Origin: Archegozetes longisetosus
Taxonomy: Eukaryota; Arthropoda; Arachnida; Sarcoptiformes; Trhypochthoniidae
Length of the DNA stretch: 64,000 nucleotides
NCBI GenBank assembly: GCA_018873245.2
Contig: JAEMBT020000002.1
Location: 12,894,001 to 12,958,000, forward strand
Direction: 5' to 3'
The notes beneath the pieces were generated by a model, which did not search any database, was not told where the DNA came from, and saw nothing but the letters and a program-made list of their open reading frames with translations. Numbering within the stretch: position 1 is the first letter of the stretch; the number at the start of each line of letters is the position of its first letter. The translations under genes were made by a program, and so were the position numbers. Of this stretch, positions 11,401 through 23,400 are shown piece after piece.

Positions 11401-14400
11401 GTTAGGCTCATAAATAACACATCTATTCTATAATTCCATTCAAATGGCCATTCCATCATAATTAAATTAACTAATTAAAATTAAGGATAATCCATATCAA
11501 AACAAGTATCAATCTTTAACATGTTCCTTACGGTGGCGCATTGCAATAGTACAGGGTCTCATTGTTGAGATCCCGGTTTCGAATCCAACGATTATATATA
11601 TATTTTTCATTCAATTTTTGTGATCGAGCAAAAAATTGTATGCACTTTTACAGTTTTGAAACAAACTTTTATTCTGTAGTTCCTATTATTATCATTACCA
11701 GAAAAATCTTATCATTATCACTGACAGATGGCTTAAAATATTAATTTTAATTTGATTAATAGTAAGATTAAATTATTTTCTAGAAATCTTACTCCATTTT
11801 GATTTTAAAGAATTTTTCAAAAATATATCTTAATTTAGAAAATTAACATTCATAATCTATCATAATATAAGTTTAAAATCCAAGTTTTAAAACTGTAAAA
11901 GTGCATAAAATCTTTTGTTCGATCACAAAAAGTGAATGAAAAAATATATATAATCGTTAGACTCGAAACCGAGTCTCAACCATGAGACCCTGTACTATTG
12001 CAATGCGCCACCATAAGGAACATGTTAAATTTTGATACTTGTTTTGATATGGATTATCCTTAATTTTAATTAATTAATTTAATTATGATGGAATGGCCAT
12101 TTGAATGGAATTATAGAATAAATGTGTTATTTATGAGCCTAACATTTTATACAAACTATCGGAACATAGAGATTCACTTATCAATATCGCACTTTTCATT
12201 GTAAGTATCTGAAAACAAGCTCTATGATCTAAGCAAATAAATTGATCCCAAGGTTGAGCGATTTTTATAAATAGTCTTCGTCTAGAAATAAATAAATAAT
12301 AGAAATTTGTCGATTGAATCCATAAATAACCTAAAAGTTTTCTCAATGTACTACAGAAAGAGAACAATATTTCAATCAAATTATGGATACAATTACAATA
12401 TAATTTCTAATTCTCTGAAACGCGTCTATTCAAAGCTAGTTATTATAGAACGTGAAACGAGTATAAGCTCTACCATGTTATTTATTCTCCCAAATTGATT
12501 TTCAATTCAACTTTCAGTTCCAAGTATTATATGGTTTCTTAGTTATTGATAAAAAAAAGTAATGTGTCAAACACTATTAGATCATTAAAAAATCTTATGG
12601 GATTAATTTGTTTGTGTAAAGAACACACGTGAATAAAATTTTGATAATAGTAATGAAAATGAATTGAACAAAATAGTCTAATACCTGCCAACTTCTAATG
12701 TAACGATGGTGTGCCTTTTATTAGCAGAAGTTTTGTCACATTTATTTGTTGTATTAAGTATTAAAGTACTATTTTTATTTTTAAGGGATTCGTGACGATA
12801 CTGTCTGATGAAAGCGATGGGCCATAAGAGGAAACATTCAAAATCTCCAATACGTGCGACACCAACACCACGAGTAAAGATAACGAGCTGTAATTGTCCA
12901 CGAAGACATGCGCGTTCTGACGCATCTGTTGGCTGAACAGACACTTGAAAGCGTTCCATGACTAAACCTGCTGTTTAGATAAAACAATAATGCAAAACAC
13001 TAATAATATGGTTAAATTGAGCACGTTTTAAACATAGATCAACAGAAACAACAATAGATTAAATTTCTTCTTAATTGGCATTATTTATGTTCAAGAGAAT
13101 GGCTCTATAAATTTAAACTGATCCTATTATAAGCCATAATAGGATTCTTTTTCCATAAAAACAAAAATTAATGAGAATTTATAACTTAAACTACATTTGA
13201 TAAAGTTTTGGATATAAGAAGTCATCAAGAAACAAAATTGATCATTAGATAGCTTTGGTCGAAGACCCATCTCTAAACGGATCAAATCACACAACTATTG
13301 AGAGTAGATATTTGATACATTTACTATTAGGTATTCAAATTTTTGGTCAATATTGGCTTTTCGATTACCCAAGTGGCCTATGACCATTTTTTAGTGACCA
13401 AAGTGTTCTAACTTGAGCCCACAGGTCTAATGGCTCTGCTATATTACCGATACGATTATCATAGACTAAGCTTTTCAGGTATCAGGCAGATAGACGTTAT
13501 ACATGATGCATACAAACATTATTATATGGATAGCATTAGAATCGATTGATATAATTGAATTCAATCTTATGAAATAGAAAGATATTTCGTGCGCTAGAGA
13601 CTGACAGATAACCTTCTATGGCATTGTAATCATTTTTTGAGCTAAACAAACAGTTTACTATGAGTCTTCGTTTATTTTGTGATTCTTGAATGATACGAAA
13701 ATTATTTTTGTCATATTTACTTAGAATCCAGGTTGAATATGCAGATTGAATTTCAATCTATTTAAATTGATTAAATATTGGCATAAATTCTTTGCAGTAG
13801 TTCACTGGTTAGACTTATTTGCTCTATTTTCAAGACATCTCATTAGTCTATCAGGATATGAAAGTGAAGCAAATGATTCACTGACTCAGTCAACTCGCTT
13901 TGATTATCTAATTCATTAACGTGAAACTTGAACTATTTATTCGATGCTCCAGTTCTCTGAGTTTCATTTATTTGCGAGTAATATATATGTGTAACCAATA
14001 TTCCTACACTAATGAACTGGCTATTCTGATTTTAACTTATGAATATTAAAACTATTTGACCAACTTCAACAATACCCATCTTAATAATGATCTGATAAGT
14101 ATTTAGATTTTTCCAGTGTTCAATTCATAGTCCTCTCGCTTAATCAAATTAAATCTTGAGCTTTCGTCTAAAATATGTGCTCTTCATAGAGTAGTGAAAT
14201 CCCTTTAGATCAGAACTATTTTTACCAGTACTACATCAAACAAATGAAATGAATCTTAACAAGTTCAGCAAATTTGTCACCTGAGTGAATAATTGCATTA
14301 AAGATAATATTAGATCAACTTATTATGGACTAAACTAACTCTAGTTAAATAATTGTAGAATACCTCATTAAGCTTTGCGCTCTCGCTTAAAAGGGAAGTA

Positions 14401-17400
14401 GAATAGGCCTTCAATCAGAGTATAAAAGGAATAAAGCTAAAAACTATTCTCATTTAATCTAATGAAGTTAGTATTATTTTTAAATGTCACTACTAGGCGT
14501 ATAAGAAATTGTTGAACAATTTTAATTTATCTCACTAGTTTTAAACTTTGATCCAATTTTTGAATTCGCAACAAATTAGATACTTAGAAGGAAAATTCAA
14601 AATGTATTCTAAACTATTCAAATATTCTTATACTAACTTAATTCTATTTTCAAGTGATCGATAATTCGTTATTTTCTGAGGTTAATTATCAAATTAGACA
14701 AGAGAGTTAGAAATCCTTTTAGAACAGGTACTGCTATTATCAATTTTAATGGGGCAAATTCTATTGGAGTATTGCATTGTCTGATCAGCGGCAAAGCTAT
14801 TATTCTAAAAAAGATAAAGATAGTGTAGCTAGATTATCACTACTTAAATTTTCTGCGAAACTTTAGAATAAATTAAGAAAAGGGAGACTACCTCTAAAAT
14901 GTAATTTTTTAGCCTGATACCCTTGTTTGCTACAGCTGAATCGACTTAGATTGCAAGTTTGCATTGCTATTTCCAGTGAGCATTCCTTTAGTAGTGCGAC
15001 GACCAAAACTATTTGCAATGTTCGCATTGCTATTTGCAGTATCAAGTTTATGTCAAGTTTATACCATCACTTAAATTGCAATATGACTCTTTTAGTGCCT
15101 CTAGATATCAAATTAAGTATAGAAATAGACTAGAATGATTTAAATCAAACCGACTGAATTGCTAAACAGTATTTTAAATTAATTTTGAACACTTTGGGGA
15201 TCATGTTGTGAGTTAAGTGATGGCATAAGCTTGATACAACCTGGTATTGTAAATAGCATTGCCAATACTGCAGATTTGATCGTTACACTGCTAAAGGACT
15301 GTCCAGTGGAAATAGTAATACAAACTTGTAAATCTAAGTCAATTTGGCTGCATATAGATTATCAGTGCCTAAAAGAAACAAGTACTTCGAGCATTTGAGG
15401 GCATAGAGTATTATTGTTGAGTGAATAGAAAAGCATCAATTTATTGATTTTTATCTCACTTAGTCTTTGGACCAGTTCTGTTGTTCGCGAAATGGAGTGC
15501 TTTCTTATTGCGTCACAACTCGTGAGTTAAACTAAAAGATAGTCATAAATTGACACATAACTCAATAAATGGACACTTAGATCGCTTGGATTTATGATGT
15601 CATTGATTCGATTGCATAAAAGTTTGTATGACTTTCTATTTGTAAAAATTGACCGAAACAAACTAAAATATTAAGCTTTTAAAAGGTCACTAAAAAGACT
15701 GCTCCGCTTTTCTTTCATAGCTGCAAACAAATCTTATTTTCATGCAAAGAGTTAAGTCAAAGAATTGCAAAGTTTTCCGAGAGATTATAACACACTTAAG
15801 GTGAAGCTCTTTTTTAGACTTTTACTTACCATCTAAAGAGTTATTTTCGTGCCAATCATTGGTCCATAAGAGGTCATCGGGAATTCGTTCTACAGAAGAA
15901 TTGTTGGAATGCATGCCATGAGTTGGGTCTGAAAATCCAGACGATTCGCGTACAAAAGCTGGAGCACAAGAACAAGCGGAGCCATTAGTACTGCTGTCAG
16001 ACTCTGAATTGTGGTGATGGTTATGATGATCAGGTGACTGACTGCTGCAAATTGTGTTTTGGCAACAGTTGTTAGTCCAGGCAAATTTGGCACTAGTCGG
16101 TAATTCACAGTTCCTGCTCTGAGCCGTCAAGTCAAGTGCCAACAGCCACGATCTGTCAAGCATTCATTTTAGAAAAAAAGAATAGCAATCACAATTGATA
16201 CGCGACTTGTCAACTCAATCGCATTATAGTCAAAGGAATGAGTCTAATTCTAACCTGGCAGCCAATTCATCATCTGCTGCAAGAAGTAGTGGTGCTCTTC
16301 CGTTGCACACCAAAACCAAAACGTTAGAAAATCGATGAGATTCCGATGCAATCCCAATGTGTACCGTTTCATTGAGTTCTAGTGACAATAATGGTGCAGA
16401 GCTTGCCTTCACATCTTGTTGCGAATTATACATCTGCAAAATTGATGTGTTGTCGATAAAAGAATCTCGAAGAAGAAAATATCTTTTATGCCACGCCTGG
16501 AGAATAAAAAGAAACCATTTTCAATAATAGCAAAGTTTTACTGCTGCAAAAATTCTAATCACTATAATTTGACGCACTATTTATTCTGTTATCGTTTTTA
16601 TTTTTTCTTCAAATTATTGATCCCTCACTTTATCAAAACAGTTGAAGAAATTAAGGTCGGGTTTCATTAAGGTGTTAATTCATTATTTATAAGCAGTGTT
16701 CATAACCTTAATGCACAAGCTTAATATTATTATCGTTTTTCTGAAAGTTCGAGCAATAGAAATGTTGCTTATGAATAAAATAGATTAAAAGATAGATTTG
16801 GAAAATTCAAATGAGCTAGACTTATAAAAATAAAATCCATTTAATTAAGTCTGTAGATCTGAGTGTTTTATTTAAGTGCTTTTACTTGATCGAAATGAGC
16901 AAACTTTATTGAAAACAATTATTTGAATGGAGTGAGGCCGTGCAATGTTCAAATCGAATGCAATCAAGTCTCAAATTCGAGACGTTGTGCAATACATGAG
17001 CAAACATTTGTATTTGCTTTAATATTATATAAGATAATTGAAACTGGATTCCTGCAACAAAATAATAGAAATTTGAGAAAACACTAATTTATAAGTTTGT
17101 TTTAGTTGAAACAAGTTTTTAGTTATAATTAAAAATTAGAATTAATTGTGCGAGAAATAAGGCTACTCTCTTTTAATACAATTATATTTTTGAAATTTGA
17201 ATGGTTGAATGGCAGCTGTGGACAATCGATAAAAGCCGAATATTGCCAAAATCACTTTAAAATGTAACTTTTAATAAGTGCCTAAAACCGAATGCAACTG
17301 TTTTGTAAATATGACTTTGAAATAATTTGAAAATAAGTAGTTAAAGTACTAGAAAATAGAACTTTATTCATTTTTTAATGGAAACTCTAAGCGAAAGCTC

Positions 17401-20400
17401 AATTTTTCAATCATTTTTATGCAACAATTCTTTTATAATAGGTATTTGCATTCTTCAAGATATGAAAAATCTAACATGAGTCTAAGTGTGTGAAACTGCA
17501 TTTTACAATTGTTCATATTCTCTTAGGTCAATGCAAAGTATGACTACAAAGAGTCCGACAAACAAGTTCTGCGAACCTTATGTAAATGACATCTGCAAAT
17601 ATTGAGCATAAATTAACTTATAAAAAGGTAGAGTTCTTTTGAACCCTTCAACGTAAACGAGTTCAACTCTACAGGGATTTTATCTAATTTTTCACTTTTA
17701 GAATTTGAAATTTTCCCAAACTTGAGTTTGTGCTCTATTTTTACAATGAATGTTCTGCCACAACTTTCCTTCAAGGCATATATTGTTTAAAATACTTTCA
17801 ATTTTTGAAAGAAAAACCTTGAACTTCAATTCGATTTAGATTTCCTTTAATTGCGTCGCAAAGCTATTTTAAGCTTACACATCAAATCTTTACGTATCTA
17901 TTAAAATGCTCCGTACAAATAATTGATTCAGATACCTGAGTCTTATCTATTATTCATACTGGTGTAAATCAAGAAGAAAAACATTTTCTATTTTATAATA
18001 ATGTTTGTGACTTCAGTATAAAAGTTTGTATCGATCAATGAGTGACGTATTTGTCAATCATTGTTAAAACAGTTGTTTTTGTCAGTTGAATGACGTCAAA
18101 ATTACAACAACAGTAATATGAATTAAAAAACAACTATAACCACAGTAATTGATTAGTTGTTTAACACAGAAATAAACAGTTCTAAATCTACAAAGTATCG
18201 TTTTTAATATTGTGTTCAAGTTAAGAAATTGTTTGATTTGCTTTTTGATTGACACGTCAAAAATGTGTTTCATTTAAAATTGTGCTCAATTATCTCTGAA
18301 CCGTAAGAGAAGTCTCCTTTTATCAGAGAGCATTAAACTCTATATAATTTATTTGCATTATTTATCTTCTTTTAGTGCAAATATAATTTACTATTTGAAG
18401 CATTACTTAAAATCCTATTTCTATAAATGTTTCTCGAAATAACGACAGATCAACAAAAAGAAAATCAATTAAAATAAGTTTTTCACTAAAAAACGTTGAA
18501 ATCATGCTTTGTTTTGATTATTCAACAGATGTTTTTCAGGGTAAAAACGATCATTTTTGATGAACAAAATATTTGTGACCTTAAGAAAGTACGAATAAGT
18601 ATTTGGCTCTTTTATTTAAATAGTGCTTTAAATAGAGATGAAAAATAAAAATTGTCGTCAGTGATAACTAACAAAATTTTAGTGAAACACCTAATAAACG
18701 AATCGGCTAGACTTTGAAATGGCCAATTTTAAAAAGGCTAATCTGAGAGTGGCTAATTCCAGTTTTGATTCCCCTATAAACCGATTGTCAAAATGGTTAT
18801 ATAGTTTTTCAGACTTCTTGATAAGCTAGAAGAAAACTTGTGATTTAATAATGTTGACATTCTAAATGAAAAAAGTATAGAAAATTATTTTTAAAACTAC
18901 TATACTTTTTAAAGAAGACTTTTCAGGTCTGAGTCAAATTTCAAATAAATACCAAAGTATTCCCATAAAACAAATACATGTAGAAGTCAATTTAGTAGAA
19001 AAGATTAATTTCTCTTTTTTCTATTCTCGGTTTAGATTTTAGAAAACCCTCTATTTATGAAAGTCGTTATTAATAGCCTGAGTTCTAAGAATATAAGTTT
19101 CGGGTACACGCTTGACGTTGTACTTAAAAAACATTTCATTATGGGTATAATTCTGAAAGCTTATGAAACAGCGATATACTGTAAGTAGATTCATACTATT
19201 AAGATAAATAAGTATAAAAACTAAAAACTCTATTCAACCCTTTAAAAAGTATAAGTAAACATTTTTCATAGCCCTGCTAATAAGTTAAGTTACATTTTCT
19301 TAGAATTTCAAAACTGAGCTCAAATGTTTAGGGAAATCAACTTAGCTTTTAGCCAGATGTTTTTAGTCTTGTCATCTTTAGTTGACTATTCATGCTTAGC
19401 TTTTATTCAAATCTGTTAATTTGATTACTATTAAATTTTTTATTCTGCTCTGTTAAATACGAATGGAGGAAGAAAACCTAAAGTTTAAGGATAAGATTAT
19501 CAGTTGTAAAATTAATATCGATCCGTTTCGGCCAAGCTGACGCTAATCACTAATACATGTACTCAACCGATAAAATGAAATTAATTTCAATTTTATCCTA
19601 GTAAAAAGAGGAAAATTCGTTCATAGGGACAGAGGACAGGGTTTAGCCAATATGAAATTGGTCATTTCGAAGTTTTGCCAATGAATCCAATACTACATTG
19701 TAGCTTGAATTTAAGGTTAATCTGACTTTATTTACAAACACTTTTATAGAAATTCCAGGAGTTTATTATTTGCTTAACAGTTCGAATCCGTTTGATTTTC
19801 AAATATTTGCAGTTTGCTCAAGTTTAGGGTTAACAATTTGATTAAAGTGATGATTGCACTTAATCGAAAACATAAGACTTAAAGCCGTGTTCTGAGTTCT
19901 GTTTTAAGCTCTGTCTCGACTCGAGTTAGACTTAAAATACAAATTTCGGTAGCGCCAAGTCTAACTTGAGTCGAGATTGAGCTTAAAACAGAACTCAGAA
20001 TCCTGCTTTTAGTGTAGATTCCTTCTTATTCATCAAAATTACAGCTTCCTTTAAGGGGAAGTTCTGAATGAACCTTGCTGTATACTCGATGATTCTAAAG
20101 TGATGAATAGCAATGAGAAATGATGCGTTGTCAGGTTTACATTCCTATCAGAGCATAATAATCTACATAATATAAAATTGGATTGTTAGTCATTCTACAC
20201 TAAATAGGGTATCGCAATTAAAAACTAAACTGAAATTGAAATGCACATAGCTTAGGTGATTTCTTGTAGTTGTGCACATTTTTTGAATCGGTTGCTGTAC
20301 GTTTGGCTAAAAGCGGCTTTTGTAAAGGTTCAGATCCTCGGTTATTCAAAAATAGAAAATCAACAAATCTTTTGAATAACTAAAATGTAAAAAGTATTAC

Positions 20401-23400
20401 TTTGGTAGTTTTCAGACCCTTGAAGTGAAAAGTTGAATAAACCTGAACAGTAGTATTACTTATCTGTAATCAAAAGATATAAATTGCACAAACCCATAAA
20501 TCAATTTTTCAACAAAATTACATTCTGATCTCATTTATCAAAATCTAAATTTTCTAAATCAATACTTTTGAAGTTTCAACGCAAATACTGGCTCTTTGTG
20601 TCATTTTTGAGGAGAGAATAAGAATAGCTTGGCTTAAATGTTGGTTGAAAGTTACCAATAGAAGAATACGATGTTTTATTATAGAAAAGAACACGAAATT
20701 AGAATAGTTGTTGATTACTTTGGTATTTTAATTTGATTCTAGTGTTAAAATGAGTTTTGAATTAGCATTCTGATCAAAATTTTCATTTCTATATAGTTTT
20801 GTTTGACGAGTTTCGATATTGTTTGAGGCCACGTATTCACTATTGTTAAAAGCTAATTAAAGCTATTATTTCATCTTTCTTGGTGAGTTATCTTCTTTAT
20901 ACTTTTAATTGTTATTAATGCGCATTGTGTGTAGGACTCGGTGTAATAAACTCGTAATTACAGTACTGAAATGTACAGTCGATATTAGGAATGGCTTTGA
21001 TTTAAATTTATTGAAAATAATCCTCAAAAATGACCCTATGGTCCTCCCTTTGGAGCATTTTTCCTCAGCTTTCACTCGATGGAGTGTTAGCGCGCCAGTT
21101 CATATATAACAATTATTAATGTTGAGACAACTCTTAGAACTCATACAAATAGTTATTTTGTGTTTTGTTTTTCTAGTAAAGAAATTTCATTCGAAGTCAT
21201 AAAATCAATGCATTACACAAACCACAGGGGAACCAATGAAAAGGATTGTTATTGAAGTTGCATTCAAGTAGAAAGAAATACAGTAATACATCGTTATAAC
21301 GGAGTATTACTGTTGTAATATTTCAGAGGATTGGTATCAGTTTGACAGAAGTCAGTTTGGTAAAATGGGTTTCTAACGATTCAGATAGCCGAAACTAAAC
21401 TATCAGGTCAAAATCAATTTTACAGCTGATTTGCTTATCTCTAAATCTTAGGCTTTATTCGTGCGCTCATATTTGCCAAAGCAAAGTAAAAAACTTGATA
21501 GTAATCGAATCAACAGACTTTGATAAAAGCTTAAGCATGAATAGTGAACATAAGATGATAAGACTAAAAACATCTGATTAAACCCTAGGTTTTGTAGATT
21601 GATTTCATAAATATTTGAGTTCAATTTTGAAACTTAAAAAAACATAACTTTTAACCTATTAGTAGAGTTATGAAAAATATCAAATCATACTTTATGAATA
21701 GCTGAATGAAATTTTTAATTTTTATACTCATTAATTTGTCTTAACAGCATAAATCTATTTGTAGTATACATGTCTCTGTACAGTATAGCTGTTTCATAGA
21801 CTTTTAGAGTTAATTATAGAAGAAATAGACTATTATTGGCCTTCAGAAAAGGCGACATAAACTAAAACTACATGAATAAATCAAATTATGTACATCAATT
21901 TTGTCAGCTCGTTTTTTAACCAAATAAGATGAAAATTTCTTTTCTACATTTACATATAGACATGATCTGAACGAATATCATAGAAGTTATTTATATAAAT
22001 ACAACACAAGCTTATATCAAAATTATTTCATGGTTTATATATTTTATATTGAGTGTTCGCTATAAAATTCACTGCTTTACTTGTAGTAAAATAAGACTGC
22101 AAAATCATATTTTAATAACTCTATATCTATATTCATTCATAAACTAACTTTACAAACCTTAGTATTCACTTTCATTCGTTTTATCCCCTATGAGTAATTA
22201 TACAAGAATTCTGCTTAAATGCGGAGATTATTCTGAAACTTAAACATTTACTAACAATACAAATGATCTGACCGTAAATGAACACTACTTTTGTTGTTTA
22301 TATCCCTTATCGATGATTCCTAATGATAAAAAGTTTTCAATCAGACTCTCAATCGTTAAAATCATTATTCACCATTTTTTTTTATCAAAATGACTAAAGC
22401 AAAATAAGCTTTGAAATACTTTTGTAGTTCGTTTTGTAGCGATCGCCTGGCAATAGAATGCTTATTACATTTCTAGTGAATCTTTTATGTGGTTGAGCTT
22501 AAGTCGACTCAATGTTCTCAATTAAATGATGAGTAATAATCTGATTAAAGCCATAGAGAACTTCAGTTTTGGCTCAAATTTTCTCATTTTTTCTTGTTTC
22601 CAAGGTGTTGCAAATCATTAGAAACTACTAAAACTTGAATACCTGAATGATTGCATTACAAAACTAAATTAATGCAAGAATAAGCCAACTCTTATGAGTA
22701 TATGTTTTACCTTGAATGAATAATTAATTCTTAGTTATTGATTATAGAAGGAATTTGAGAAATACAACACTACATTGCCACAAGCGAACGAAGCGTTTCA
22801 TCATTTTAAAGGATATATTCAAGAGCCTCTGCAACTGGTCCCGAAAACATTTTTATGAACTGCTGACCGCCAGACATGTAGAAGTTGTCTTAAAAATAAT
22901 TTCTCTAATAAATTTAGTATAAAGCTTTAATCTAAACAGTTAGTTTGGATGCAAATTAAATTGCCCAAAAATGGACGAAAATGTTGTAAATACGTTCTTT
23001 TTTGCTAAAGAAACCAATTTATTATAATTTAGTTGAAGTTCAATCATTTATCTAGTATCTTAACTAATTACGATTTTTTGCCTGCTGTATGGTTAAGAAC
23101 TTGCTAATGGTTGGTAGCAATTAGAGTAAAGTGATGCGTATGGATGCATCCAACGAATTATTCACATATTTATCAAATTAAATTTAGCGAGAAAAACACA
23201 CTTATTATGACTTCCACATGTGTTTGTTAAACTCTGAGCTAAAAAATAACGGGAAATAAGAGATATGATCTCCATAAAACTTTAGTCTTTAGCATTAAAA
23301 GGTTTTATAGTAATGGTAGCATTCATAGAATAGCATTTAGTGATAGAGTATTACGTTTATAGATATTTTTATGAGTCATAAAAGGATATAATATTATTGA

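Larger units (their letters stand above)
11342..12202. repeat. Large inverted repeat (arms ~320 bp) with a tRNA-like core in each arm
   Basis: Left arm 11342-11664 and right arm 11884-12202 are reverse complements at roughly 90% identity over a 220-bp spacer. Shared words include GATATTGATAAGTGAATCTC, GGATAATCCATATCAAAACA and GTGGCGCATTGCAATAGTAC. Each arm holds a segment with TGGCGCA (A-box-like) and GGTTTCGAATCC or GGTTTCGAGTC (B-box-like), plus a TCTCA...TGAGA stem where an anticodon arm would sit. Either two tRNA-derived SINEs lie head to head, or this is a fold-back element. It lies in Dok intron 4. Confidence 0.75.
8411..12684 (-). other. Dok intron 4 (4.3 kb)
   Basis: Bounded by CAG|GTATTA and ATTTTAG|GCG. 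Besides two large inverted-repeat elements (10.2-10.9 kb and 11.3-12.2 kb, listed separately) I see only AT-rich single-copy sequence. When transcribed, both inverted repeats would form long hairpins inside the Dok pre-mRNA. Confidence 0.75.

Noticed and set aside
12700-12790. The 72-nt AT-rich segment in Dok exon 4 as an unrecognised intron
   Set aside because: No GT-AG pair removes it while keeping frame and PTB homology on both sides; the nearest GT...AG pair is 55 nt and shifts the frame.
14863-15133. Overlapping 60- and 68-codon frames on opposite strands
   Set aside because: Explained by the inverted repeat at 14.9-15.4 kb; no protein-like pattern.
19775-19800. AGTTCGAATCC, a B-box match, as a tRNA gene
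   Set aside because: No A box or foldable cloverleaf at the right distance upstream.
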